From NCBI GenBank assembly GCA_903853805.1, contig CAINUN010000062.1:37402-101401 (forward strand): a DNA stretch of 64,000 bases. Direction: 5' to 3'. The position numbers were made by a program, and so were the translations under genes. Below are positions 8,830-18,707 of the stretch, in pieces (within the stretch, counting starts at the first letter, position 1; each line of letters starts with the position of its first letter). Below the pieces are notes generated by a model. It ran no database searches. It worked only from the letters and a program-made list of their open reading frames with translations, and was not told the origin of the DNA. Source of the stretch: an uncultured Bacteroidota bacterium (GTDB taxonomy: Bacteria; Bacteroidota; Bacteroidia; Chitinophagales; Chitinophagaceae).

Positions 8830-10038
8830 ATGCAGTTAGCCGGTAAAAAAATCATTCTTGCAATCACAGGTAGTATTGCTGCATACAAAACCCCTCATTT
8901 GGTGCGTTTGTTAGTAAAAGCGGGCGCCGAAGTCAAAGTGATTCTCACACCTGCCGCTACCGATTTTGTAAGCCCCCTTGCATTGGCAACAGTTTCTAAA
9001 AACCCTGTTCACAGCAACGTAAGCGACAATAGCGCATGGAACAATCATGTAGAAATGGGGCTTTGGGCAGATGTGCTTTTAGTGGCTCCTTGTAGCGCCA
9101 ATACATTAGCAAAAATGGCTCACGGTCTTTGCGATAATTTGGTAGGTGCCGTTTATCTTTCTGCAAAATGTCCTGTACTTGTTGCCCCCGCTATGGATGA
9201 AGATATGTGGCTGCACCCAAGCACCAAAAGAAATATAGACATCATTCAATCTTATGGCAATACCATTATTCCCGTGGCTCATGGCGAGTTGGCCAGTGGC
9301 TTAATTGGTGAAGGGCGCATGGCAGAACCTGAGGAGATTGTTTCTTTTCTTTTTTCTTTCCTTCAAAAAAAAAACGAACAACCACTAAAGGGCATTAAAG
9401 CCCTTGTCTCTGCCGGGCCAACCTACGAACGCCTCGACCCTGTGCGGTTTATTGGCAATTTCTCTACCGGTAAAATGGGCATTGCATTGGCAGAAAGCTT
9501 AGCTGATAAAGGAGCAGAAGTAACCCTTGTCTTGGGTCCAAGTTCTTTAGAAATATTAAATCCTAAGTTCGAAATCCGAAGGGTAGAAAGCGCTGAAGAA
9601 ATGTATGAAGCTTGTAAAAAGGTTTTTCCATCTTGTAAAATCAGCATTCTTGCCGCAGCAGTAGCCGATTATAAACCAGATAACATTGCTCCTGACAAAA
9701 TAAAAAAGCAGGGCGAAACGTTATCCTTAACGTTGACTAAAACCCAAGACATTTTAGCTACTCTTGGCAAAACAAAAAAGAAAGGGCAAACACTTGTGGG
9801 TTTTGCATTAGAAACCAACAACGAAAAAGCCAATGCCTTGAAGAAATTAAAAGTGAAAAATGCCGACATGATTGTGTTGAATTCTTTAAGAGATGAAGGT
9901 GCAGGTTTTGGTCATGACACCAATAAAGTAACACTGATAAAAGCAAATGGGAAATCAGTTTCATTGCCTTTACTCAGTAAAAAAGAAACCGCCGAAGAAA
10001 TTGTGAACCAAATTATGCTACTCAGAAATGCGCAATAA
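8830..10038 (+). CDS. coaBC: Bifunctional phosphopantothenoylcysteine decarboxylase / phosphopantothenate-cysteine ligase
   Basis: A 402-residue coenzyme A biosynthesis enzyme; the start at 8830 gives MQLAGKKIILAITGSIAAYK, whereas the longer ORF adds an unlikely N-terminus. The N-terminal half is the FMN-dependent decarboxylase with the active-site histidine in NHVEMGLWADV and the motif PAMDEDMW. The C-terminal half is the ligase, seen in SAGPTYERLDPVRFIGN, STGKMG and ADYKP followed by the lysine-rich KIKK. In the E. coli enzyme the decarboxylase uses Asn in PAMN and a Cys in the flap; here those positions read Asp and Ser (ASGLIGEGRM). I recall similar substitutions in Bacteroidota relatives, so this is probably lineage-specific rather than damage. 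It overlaps porD by 11 bases. Confidence 0.96.
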   Translation: MQLAGKKIILAITGSIAAYKTPHLVRLLVKAGAEVKVILTPAATDFVSPLALATVSKNPVHSNVSDNSAWNNHVEMGLWADVLLVAPCSANTLAKMAHGLCDNLVGAVYLSAKCPVLVAPAMDEDMWLHPSTKRNIDIIQSYGNTIIPVAHGELASGLIGEGRMAEPEEIVSFLFSFLQKKNEQPLKGIKALVSAGPTYERLDPVRFIGNFSTGKMGIALAESLADKGAEVTLVLGPSSLEILNPKFEIRRVESAEEMYEACKKVFPSCKISILAAAVADYKPDNIAPDKIKKQGETLSLTLTKTQDILATLGKTKKKGQTLVGFALETNNEKANALKKLKVKNADMIVLNSLRDEGAGFGHDTNKVTLIKANGKSVSLPLLSKKETAEEIVNQIMLLRNAQ

Positions 10039-10954
10039 ATTGATTTTGCTTTTTGCTCTTCTAATGATTGCAAATACTTTTTGCAATGCGCAAGAATTGG
10101 TGTGCAAAGTGAAGGTGATGTATTCTGCCATTCAAAACGTGGATAAGCAAGTTTTTGCAACCATGGAAAAAGCTATTTCCGATTTCATGAACACCCGCAA
10201 ATGGACCAATGATGAGTTTGCAGCCAATGAGCGCATTGATGTGAACTTGATGATAAACCTTACGGGCAAGTCGGCAGAAGAAGATTTGTATTTCGCCACT
10301 CTTTCATTGCAAGCAGCAAGACCGGTTTATAACACGAGTTATTCAAGCCCATTAGTAAATTATCTCGACAAGGATTTTGTGTTTAAATACACTCAGTTCA
10401 ACGCCATTCAATTTGATGAAAATCGCATCAGCGGCAGCGACCCAATGGCTGCAAATCTTCCTGCTGTATTGGCTTATTATACTTACATGATTTTAGGGTT
10501 AGACTATGATAGTTTTTCACAAAAAGGGGGTGAGGAAATGTTTAAGAAAGCGCAAAACGTTGTGAACAATGCACCAGAACAAGGCAAATCTATTCCTGGA
10601 TGGAAAGCAGTAGAAGGCAATAAAAATAGGTATTGGTTAGTGGATCAAATATTGAATCCACGCTTTGCAGATTTTCGTAGTTATTGGTATTCCATGCACC
10701 GAGAAGGTTTTGACAAAATGGCTCAAAAGCCCGATGAAGCCAAGCAAAAAATTTTGGACGGAATATCTAAACTTAGTCAACTTAACAAAGAAAATCCAGC
10801 ATCCATGTTGATGCAATTTTTCTTTGCAGCCAAAAGCAGTGAATTATCAAAAGTAGTTGCTACCGCACCCAAAATGCAAAGAGCTACTTATGTTTCTCAG
10901 CTATCACAAATGGATGTTCCCAACTCCGCTAAATATCAGTTGTTGAATCGTTGA
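10028..10954 (+). CDS. porD: DUF4835 family protein, PorD-like T9SS-associated component
   Basis: A 308-residue exported protein with a signal peptide ending at CNAQ (about residue 21) and then the conserved start ELVCKVKVMYSAIQNVDKQV of DUF4835. Members are known as PorD in the type IX secretion system field and are commonly encoded directly after coaBC in Bacteroidota, as here. It starts 11 bases inside the end of coaBC and shares one base with the following lipoprotein gene, so the three are one operon. Several T9SS cargo proteins lie in the window, which fits. Its precise molecular role is not established from the sequence. Confidence 0.85.
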   Translation: MRNKLILLFALLMIANTFCNAQELVCKVKVMYSAIQNVDKQVFATMEKAISDFMNTRKWTNDEFAANERIDVNLMINLTGKSAEEDLYFATLSLQAARPVYNTSYSSPLVNYLDKDFVFKYTQFNAIQFDENRISGSDPMAANLPAVLAYYTYMILGLDYDSFSQKGGEEMFKKAQNVVNNAPEQGKSIPGWKAVEGNKNRYWLVDQILNPRFADFRSYWYSMHREGFDKMAQKPDEAKQKILDGISKLSQLNKENPASMLMQFFFAAKSSELSKVVATAPKMQRATYVSQLSQMDVPNSAKYQLLNR

Positions 10955-11295
10955 TGAAAAAAACCTTTTTATTTCTCTTGAGTTTTTCGATTTTGGTTGC
11001 TTGTAATAAAGACCAACCAAAAATTAACCCTACAAAAATGCAAGCCATTTTAACTGATGTTCAATATGCTGAAGCCTATAGTATGCAAACGCAAAAGGAC
11101 AGTGCGTTAAGAGGTAATAAGAAAAACATTGATTCCTTATCAGCCTTTTATGCTGTGATTTTTAATCACCATCACATCAGTAGCGAAGATTATTTTCAAA
11201 GTCTTGAATGGTATAAAAAACATCCCACTGATCTCGATAGTATTTATCTGAAAATGATTCCAGAATTTACGAAACAAGAGGATATTTATAGGTAG
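10954..11295 (+). CDS. DUF4296 lipoprotein
   Basis: A 113-residue lipoprotein. I use the ATG at 10954, which overlaps the porD stop in TGATG, rather than the TTG one codon earlier. The signal peptide is MKKTFLFLLSFSILVAC with Cys17 lipidated. The mature part contains the DUF4296 start MQAILTDVQYAEAYSMQ and a helical rest ending in EFTKQEDIYR. The family is small, Bacteroidota-specific and has no known activity; it is often found next to PorD, which hints at a link to the outer membrane. Its stop codon touches the stop of the convergent aminotransferase gene with no base between. Confidence 0.85.
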   Translation: MKKTFLFLLSFSILVACNKDQPKINPTKMQAILTDVQYAEAYSMQTQKDSALRGNKKNIDSLSAFYAVIFNHHHISSEDYFQSLEWYKKHPTDLDSIYLKMIPEFTKQEDIYR

Positions 11296-12486
11296 CTATT
11301 TCAACTTTCCAAGAGCTTCCGAAATTCTATTCATTGCATCCTTCAAATTTTCCATAGAGTTGGCAAAAGAAATGCGAATGCAATGATTGTTGCCAAATGC
11401 TTCACCCATTACTGTGCTTACATGTGCTTTGTATAATAAATACATGCTCATGTCTTCATCAGAATTGATAGTGGTTTCGCCATCGCTTTGTCCAAAGAAA
11501 GAACTGACGTCAGGGAAGACATAAAAAGCCCCTTTAGGATGATTAATTTTTACTCCAGGGATTTGTTCCATAGCTGTCACTACAAAATCTTTTCTTTTGC
11601 GGAAAGACTCACGCATTGCTATGGTGGTTTTCAGGTCGCTTTCCAATGCAGCAACAGACGCCTTTTGTGCAATGCTGTTAGTACCCGAAGTAAACTGTGA
11701 TTGAAATTTATCGCAAGCCTGCACCATGTCTTTTGGTCCAGCCATATAACCAATTCTCCAACCAGTCATGGCAAATCCTTTCGACATGCCATTCACAATC
11801 ATTACTCGGTCTTTCAATTCAGTAAATTGAGCAATGCTTTCATGTTTCCCTTCATAGTTGATGTACTCATAAATTTCATCGCTAATAATGGCAACATGAG
11901 GATGACGTTTGAAGACTTCTGCCAAAGTGGCTAACTCCTCTTTGGTATAAACACTACCTGTAGGATTACATGGGGAGGAGTAAATGAAAAGTTTGGTTTT
12001 AGGTGTAATAGCAGCTTCAAGCCTTTCAGGCGTCAACTTAAAATCAGCATCAATATGACAAGGAAGGTATTTTATTTCACCTTCAGCCAAAGTTACCAAG
12101 GCACTATAAGTTACCCAATAAGGAGTTGGAATTATGACTTCATCACCAGGATTAATGAGGCAAAGTATAGCATTGGCAAGAGATTGTTTAGCACCTGTTG
12201 AAACAATAATTTCATCTGAAGTATAATCAAGTCCATTATCTCTTTTCAGTTTGTGACAAATTGCTTCTCTCAATTCAAGATTTCCCATAACAGGTGTATA
12301 TTTTGTGAAACCATCAGCCATTGCTTTGGTGGCGGCTTCGCAAATAAAATCTGGAGTTACGAAATCAGGTTCACCAAGACTCAAGTCAATGATGTTGGCT
12401 CCTTGTGAACGAAGCTTGCGACCCAACTTGGCCATTTTTATTGTTTGGGGTTCCTGAATTCTATCGAGGCGATGCGCTAAATTCAT
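11296..12486 (-). CDS. PLP-dependent aminotransferase, aspartate aminotransferase type (class I/II)
   Basis: A 396-residue fold-type I aminotransferase of the Ib (thermophile/plant prephenate-type) group. The PLP lysine is in NGMSKGFAMTGWRIGY (about residue 234), the cofactor-binding Asp/Tyr are in SDEIYEYINYEG, and the N-terminal IDLSLGEPDFVTPDFI and later SSPCNPTGSVY match the family. It most likely interconverts aspartate and glutamate keto acids and may also act on prephenate; the sequence does not decide this. It is monocistronic, with a consensus -7 element 32 bases upstream of the ATG. Confidence 0.92.
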   Translation of the reverse strand: MNLAHRLDRIQEPQTIKMAKLGRKLRSQGANIIDLSLGEPDFVTPDFICEAATKAMADGFTKYTPVMGNLELREAICHKLKRDNGLDYTSDEIIVSTGAKQSLANAILCLINPGDEVIIPTPYWVTYSALVTLAEGEIKYLPCHIDADFKLTPERLEAAITPKTKLFIYSSPCNPTGSVYTKEELATLAEVFKRHPHVAIISDEIYEYINYEGKHESIAQFTELKDRVMIVNGMSKGFAMTGWRIGYMAGPKDMVQACDKFQSQFTSGTNSIAQKASVAALESDLKTTIAMRESFRKRKDFVVTAMEQIPGVKINHPKGAFYVFPDVSSFFGQSDGETTINSDEDMSMYLLYKAHVSTVMGEAFGNNHCIRISFANSMENLKDAMNRISEALGKLK

Positions 12487-12517
12487 ATCGTTGTTTTAAG
12501 GAATAAAAATGAAGCGG

Positions 12518-12525
12518 CAAATCTA
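12518..12525 (-). promoter_or_regulatory. -7 promoter element of the aminotransferase gene
   Basis: Read on the minus strand the octamer is TAGATTTG, an exact TAnnTTTG match. It would start transcription about 29 bases before the ATG at 12486. No clear TTG is present at the -33 distance. Confidence 0.5.
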
Positions 12526-12564
12526 AAGACCTGCAGCCGATAAAACCATGATTGAAAACATTTT

Positions 12565-13080
12565 TTACAAATGGCTTGCCTTGTTCGACATGTAGTAAAA
12601 CAAATAAATGGCTAATGCAACAACAATGACAATAGATCCAGTTAGGAAGGAAATAGTACGCTTGTAAGCCTTGTTGATAGTTTTTACCTTGTGCAATTCA
12701 CTAACATTGTTCAAGATATTTTCCATGCGACTAAAAGCTGTTTCTCCTTTAATCACATAGTCATACGCACCGTATTTCATACTATCAACGGCCACGTCTA
12801 TCTTGTCTTGTCCAGAAAGCATTATTACTTGAATATCGGGATATTGATCCTTGACTGCTTTAAGAATTTCAACTCCGTTTTTTGCATTAGGAATGTGAGC
12901 ACTAAGATGGAAATCTAGAACTACAATTTCGGGGTTCAAATGCATTTGTTGCAGCATGTCTTCGCCGCTTTCAAAAGTTTTGATTTCATAAAGAAAACGC
13001 TCACTGAGGTAATCTTTCAACATTTCGTTTTGGATGGGTTCATCATCCACTAAAAAAATGTAGCGCTTATCTGTTGCCAT
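12565..13080 (-). CDS. Response regulator receiver protein with C-terminal membrane anchor
   Basis: A 171-residue protein consisting of one receiver domain and a transmembrane tail. The receiver has all key residues: the acidic pair Asp12-Asp13, phospho-acceptor Asp56 (VVLDFHL), Ser89 in MLSGQ and Lys111 in YVIKGE. No DNA-binding or enzymatic output domain follows. Instead residues about 118-142 look helical and residues 144-163 form a strongly hydrophobic transmembrane helix (FLTGSIVIVVALAIYLFYY), ending in a short tail. This would tether the receiver to the inner membrane. No histidine kinase is adjacent; the nearest is the large NtrY-like kinase at 43.8-47.4 kb. The partner is unknown. Confidence 0.9.
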   Translation of the reverse strand: MATDKRYIFLVDDEPIQNEMLKDYLSERFLYEIKTFESGEDMLQQMHLNPEIVVLDFHLSAHIPNAKNGVEILKAVKDQYPDIQVIMLSGQDKIDVAVDSMKYGAYDYVIKGETAFSRMENILNNVSELHKVKTINKAYKRTISFLTGSIVIVVALAIYLFYYMSNKASHL

Positions 13081-13185
13081 ATTGTTTGTTTCAAATTCGA
13101 TGAAAAAGTAAACATTTTTTGGAGAATGGATACATTTTCTACATTCATTTTTTATAGATTTTCTATTCTTTGTTTAAAATAACTA

Positions 13186-15120
13186 TCATCTCAAATCCAT
13201 CAACATTGCCTTTGCTTGTTCATTTTCGGGATGTTTTTTCAATAGATGTTGCAGTGTTTTTTTTGCCAAATCCATCCGTTGATTATTATGGTACCAAACG
13301 GCTAAGTTGATTAAGTTTTGTACATAATCAGGGTCAAGTTTATTGGCTGTATTCATATATTGAAAAGCCAAACCATTATTTCCTGTTTGCATCCATAAAA
13401 AACCAAGATTGGTATTGGCTGCTAAATGGTTGGGGTTTTCTTGCAAGATAAATTCAAAGCTTTTTCTAGCTTCTTCTTTTCTTCCAAGTGCCAATAAACA
13501 CGAAGCATATTTGTTTTGAAAATCGAGTGCATACTTTTTCAATGAAATGGCTTTTTCATAAAACGCTAATGCTTTTTCATTTTGTTCTTGTTGAAAATAG
13601 GCTTCACCAATTCTGTAAGCTGTCCAAGCATCATTCAATTTTTTAGGAGCAAGAGAAGAAGCGTATTCAATTACTTTTCCATATTCATTCAACAAGAAAT
13701 ATGCACGAATATAATCGCGATTTTGTTTTTCCTTTTCTTCTCTATCTTTTTCTTGATTGAGGTAAAAAATTGCAGAATCCACCAATGGTGTTTTGCCTCC
13801 ATAGCGTTCAAAAAATTCCATGTAAGCTCTTGCTTTTGTAATAGCATCGGGCTTGTCGTTGTTATAAGATTTCAAGCCTAAAAAAGCGGCAATTTTTCCA
13901 GCGTCTTTATTGCTTAATATTCGCTTACGAATGAAGTGGTCTGTAACCGCAACATGAGGAATGTCAATGCTACCGTTGTGAGGCATATGGCAAGTGATGC
14001 AATCGTTGTTTTGTATTTTTCGCAATGCTTCTTGCTCGCTACAATTTTTTCCACTTTCGCCATGACAGTTTTTGCAAGCATTGAGATATTGACTTCTTGG
14101 TGTGAATTTTACGCTCACATGAGGATTATGACAAGTAATACAACTCATATTTCCACTTTCGTTGTAGCAACGGCTTTTCTTCATTCGCTCCACATGCGAT
14201 GCCATAATCATTTTGTCCTCGCCTCCTTCATAAACAGGCATAAACACATTCACCACGTCGCTCAATTTCATGCCCGGACGAAAATCAAAAAATGTTTTTC
14301 CATCGTTTAACACAGCAACACCTTGAAGGTGACAACGCTGGCAAATATTGTTTTGCAACTCAGTAGAAAGTCGGCGTGGATTGACAATCGTATAGTCGGG
14401 CGTTTTAGAAGTGTCTGTAATTTTTCCCGATTGAATGGCGGCAACATGCAAGCTACCTGGACCATGACATCTTTCGCAATCAATACCTGTTTGAATGGTT
14501 TGGTATTTATTCAAACTTCCATCTTCAAAGACTGGGAAACCATCGTGGCAAGTGACACATTCTGTTTCTATAATTCTCGAAAAACGGCTGCTTGCTCCCT
14601 TTTCAAAACCAGGTGCTAAATCCCATTTTCTTTTTTGAGTGTAAAAAGTAATGGGAGCTTGAAACAAATAATGATTCACCAAAAACAAATGGCTGTTGGT
14701 GTGTTGACCGGAGCCAATGATGTAATTAATGGTTTGTGTTCGTTGATGAACGGTGTCTTTTCCTTCCAATCGGTATTCTTTGATGCACAAAGAATCGCCA
14801 TTCCAAAAAGGATGATAATAATAGTCGAGCAAGCTATCATAAACCACTGAGTGTTCGTCAAAATCGGCAGCAGATTTTTGATGGGTTGCATATCCAAAAG
14901 ATTGCCCCATTCCTGTTTTCATAAACGACTCATAAATATCGCTATGGCAACCCTTGCAGGGTTCTTTACCCACATAACGTGCAGTGGTATCAAACACATT
15001 TTTCCATTCACTAGCTTCTTCGTGTGATGATTGGTTGCAGGAATAATTACTTAATACCACAATAAATAATGCGACAGGTAAAAACAGAATATTCAGAATG
15101 TGTTTGAGTATTAAATTCAT
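13186..15120 (-). CDS. Heptaheme c-type cytochrome with C-terminal TPR repeats
   Basis: A 644-residue exported multiheme cytochrome. Seven CxxCH heme sites are visible in order: CKGCH, CVTCH, CERCH, CQRCH, CITCH, CKNCH and CITCH, the first at residues 55-59 and the last near residue 385. The N-terminus is hydrophobic with Cys28 in a poor lipobox (NYSC), so it is membrane-bound or possibly a lipoprotein. From about residue 455 to the end there are four to five TPR-type helical repeats (for example GEAYFQQEQNEKALAFYEKA), which usually bind other proteins. I chose the ATG at 15120 because a GTG at 15129 lies inside a promoter element. It probably carries electrons in the periplasm; the redox partner is unknown. 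Confidence 0.9.
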   Translation of the reverse strand: MNLILKHILNILFLPVALFIVVLSNYSCNQSSHEEASEWKNVFDTTARYVGKEPCKGCHSDIYESFMKTGMGQSFGYATHQKSAADFDEHSVVYDSLLDYYYHPFWNGDSLCIKEYRLEGKDTVHQRTQTINYIIGSGQHTNSHLFLVNHYLFQAPITFYTQKRKWDLAPGFEKGASSRFSRIIETECVTCHDGFPVFEDGSLNKYQTIQTGIDCERCHGPGSLHVAAIQSGKITDTSKTPDYTIVNPRRLSTELQNNICQRCHLQGVAVLNDGKTFFDFRPGMKLSDVVNVFMPVYEGGEDKMIMASHVERMKKSRCYNESGNMSCITCHNPHVSVKFTPRSQYLNACKNCHGESGKNCSEQEALRKIQNNDCITCHMPHNGSIDIPHVAVTDHFIRKRILSNKDAGKIAAFLGLKSYNNDKPDAITKARAYMEFFERYGGKTPLVDSAIFYLNQEKDREEKEKQNRDYIRAYFLLNEYGKVIEYASSLAPKKLNDAWTAYRIGEAYFQQEQNEKALAFYEKAISLKKYALDFQNKYASCLLALGRKEEARKSFEFILQENPNHLAANTNLGFLWMQTGNNGLAFQYMNTANKLDPDYVQNLINLAVWYHNNQRMDLAKKTLQHLLKKHPENEQAKAMLMDLR

Positions 15121-15128
15121 TTGCGACA

Positions 15129-15136
15129 CAAAAATA
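15129..15136 (-). promoter_or_regulatory. -7 promoter element of the multiheme cytochrome gene
   Basis: On the minus strand this reads TATTTTTG, an exact TAnnTTTG match. Only eight bases separate it from the ATG at 15120, so the mRNA would be almost leaderless. A TTG lies 17 bases further upstream, slightly short of the usual 19-21 spacing. It argues against the GTG start codon at 15129, which it overlaps. Confidence 0.5.
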
Positions 15137-15165
15137 ATGTCTTATTTCACCTTCAAGAAAATTCT

Positions 15166-15217
15166 ATCAAATGAAAAGTGGGGTTCCTCCTGTTATTGGA
15201 GGAATTAGCCATTTGAT
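15166..15217. repeat. Nested 52-bp palindrome between the cytochrome and gyrB genes
   Basis: Outer arms ATCAAATG (15166-15173) and CATTTGAT (15210-15217) enclose an inner hairpin TTCCTCC (15184-15190) / GGAGGAA (15198-15204). No T run follows on either strand, so it does not look like a terminator. It sits just upstream of the cytochrome promoter and could be an operator. Confidence 0.65.
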
Positions 15218-15286
15218 AAGTTGGGTCTGAGAGTTTTACAATAATTTTCAAAATACAAATCCCGCTACTTTTTGTGGATATAATAC

Positions 15287-15317
15287 TTGAAAGAACCGTA
15301 CTTTTCCCATATCTTTG
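15287..15317 (+). promoter_or_regulatory. gyrB promoter
   Basis: A TTG at 15287-15289 followed after exactly 20 bases by TATCTTTG at 15310-15317 fits the Bacteroidota sigma-A promoter (TTG, 19-21 bases, TAnnTTTG). Transcription would begin near 15321, giving gyrB a leader of about 100 bases that contains a terminator-like hairpin. Confidence 0.7.
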
Positions 15318-15326
15318 AGCCTTCAT

Positions 15327-15352
15327 AAAAGCCGCTTTCTGTAGCGGTTTTT
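15327..15352 (+). promoter_or_regulatory. Terminator-like hairpin in the gyrB leader
   Basis: A 10-bp stem (AAAAGCCGCT / AGCGGTTTTT, one G-T pair) with a six-base loop ends in a five-T run. It is placed within a few bases of the predicted gyrB transcription start and about 70 bases before the ATG. It could be an attenuator of gyrB, or the terminator of a very short RNA. Confidence 0.55.
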
Positions 15353-15395
15353 GTTGCCTTTCGGGGGGTGGGCATTTGGATGTTTCCAAGCATAA

Positions 15396-17402
<2,007 letters not shown>

Positions 17403-17425
17403 TTTCTCAAGCAATAATAGTATTG

Positions 17426-17456
17426 AAGTCCCGCTCATTTTTAGCGGGACTTTTTT
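17426..17456 (+). terminator. Rho-independent terminator of gyrB
   Basis: A 10-bp stem (AAGTCCCGCT / AGCGGGACTT) with a seven-base loop and six T in all follow gyrB. The T run overlaps the stop codon of the convergent membrane protein gene. The stem could act in both directions, though the opposite T run is poor. Confidence 0.93.
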
Positions 17457-18702
17457 ATGCCATCTTTTTGGGAGCGCCTTTGAAAATCCGAAGACACAAA
17501 ACGGCACTAAGCATCATGGGAGTTATGAGATAATAGCGATATGTGAGGGGGCTAAAAACATAGAAACAAATAATGGTCAGATACAGCAAGCCAAGACTGA
17601 AATCGTAAGATGAAAAGTTGTTCTTTTTTTTTCGGTAAAAAAGAATCCCTCCAAAACATAATATTAGCATCACCGAGGCTTGAACAATTCTAACTTTTGT
17701 AACTTTTTCATGAATATTTCCTTTAAAAAACTGCTCGAAAAAAGGCGCTAGATAATCTCCACTATAAAAACTCCAACCACCATTTTGCCACTCTCCTTCT
17801 GCAGCATTATTATGGTACTTCAATCCTTCAATAAAAACAGAAGGGTGGTTTATTAAAAAAGGAAATACATAGAAGCATAAAAGCGAAAGCAATAAAATTG
17901 AAATCAGTTTAAAAGAAGCTATCCTTCCGTTTTCAGAATAATAAATATAGAAAAACAAAGGCAGCCAAAACACAAATGTGTACCTCGATAAGAGACACAA
18001 AACAATGCCAAGAGTAATTGCCATTTTGTTTCTATGAACTAATGCTACCCCTAAAAAAAGATAGTAGGCAGCAACAATAGTTTCTATTGAAACCAACAAG
18101 TCGTTTTCGCCCCAATGTAAATAAGCTAGAAAAGGTAAAAGGGGCAACAATAAAAGAGCTGCATTTTTCAAAATAGCTTTGTTGTTCTTAATGCTGAAAG
18201 CTGAAAAATAAAATACAGATACCAACATGAGTAGCAAACCAGACCATCTGACATCAATTGAAAAAAGCTTACTAATTCCTACTGGCATCCATTGAAAAGG
18301 CATATAAACTGGAAAGGGTTGTGAGTTTGGAAGATTTACAATTTGATAGGGTTTTTCACCAGCAATAAATCTTTCAAATTGAATAACGAGTTGTGGTATT
18401 ACGTCCGATATTTCAACAGGGTTTGATACCCGAAGAAATGATTGATGAAACCAGGGGAAACTGGAAAGAAATACCAAAATACCTAGTGCACCAACAATAC
18501 TTTTCTTTTTGAAAGAAATCTTTTCGAACAAAAGCTCAGTTGTTTCTATTGAATGATAATACAAGCCAAATAAGAATAAGTAACTACCTAAAAGCACCAA
18601 AGGATTATACATTTTGGTGAAATAGTTGACCCCCTGAAAGCTTAAATAAATTTGTAGTAAAAACGTAATTAGGGCTAGCGTTTTAATGAGTCTTAAAGGC
18701 AT
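17455..18702 (-). CDS. Polytopic membrane protein, possible GT-C glycosyltransferase (GT87-like)
   Basis: A 415-residue integral membrane protein with about ten hydrophobic helices spread over its length. A loop after the third helix contains VNLPNSQPFPVYMPFQWMPVG, and such proline/aromatic loops are seen in GT-C polyprenyl-phosphate sugar transferases of the GT87/DUF2029 type. Two short charged loops (HWGENDLL near residue 197) could hold acidic residues of an active site. The identification is by general architecture only and a pure transporter-like or unknown protein is possible. It is the last gene of a three-gene operon behind a MerR-type regulator and a thioredoxin-like protein, with five bases to the latter. 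Confidence 0.6.
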   Translation of the reverse strand: MPLRLIKTLALITFLLQIYLSFQGVNYFTKMYNPLVLLGSYLFLFGLYYHSIETTELLFEKISFKKKSIVGALGILVFLSSFPWFHQSFLRVSNPVEISDVIPQLVIQFERFIAGEKPYQIVNLPNSQPFPVYMPFQWMPVGISKLFSIDVRWSGLLLMLVSVFYFSAFSIKNNKAILKNAALLLLPLLPFLAYLHWGENDLLVSIETIVAAYYLFLGVALVHRNKMAITLGIVLCLLSRYTFVFWLPLFFYIYYSENGRIASFKLISILLLSLLCFYVFPFLINHPSVFIEGLKYHNNAAEGEWQNGGWSFYSGDYLAPFFEQFFKGNIHEKVTKVRIVQASVMLILCFGGILFYRKKKNNFSSYDFSLGLLYLTIICFYVFSPLTYRYYLITPMMLSAVLCLRIFKGAPKKMA

Positions 18703-18707
18703 AGCGT

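Noticed and set aside
8830..10038. coaBC as a pseudogene because of the missing decarboxylase Cys and Asn
   Set aside because: The frame is intact over both domains, the His and ligase motifs are present, and relatives seem to share the changes.
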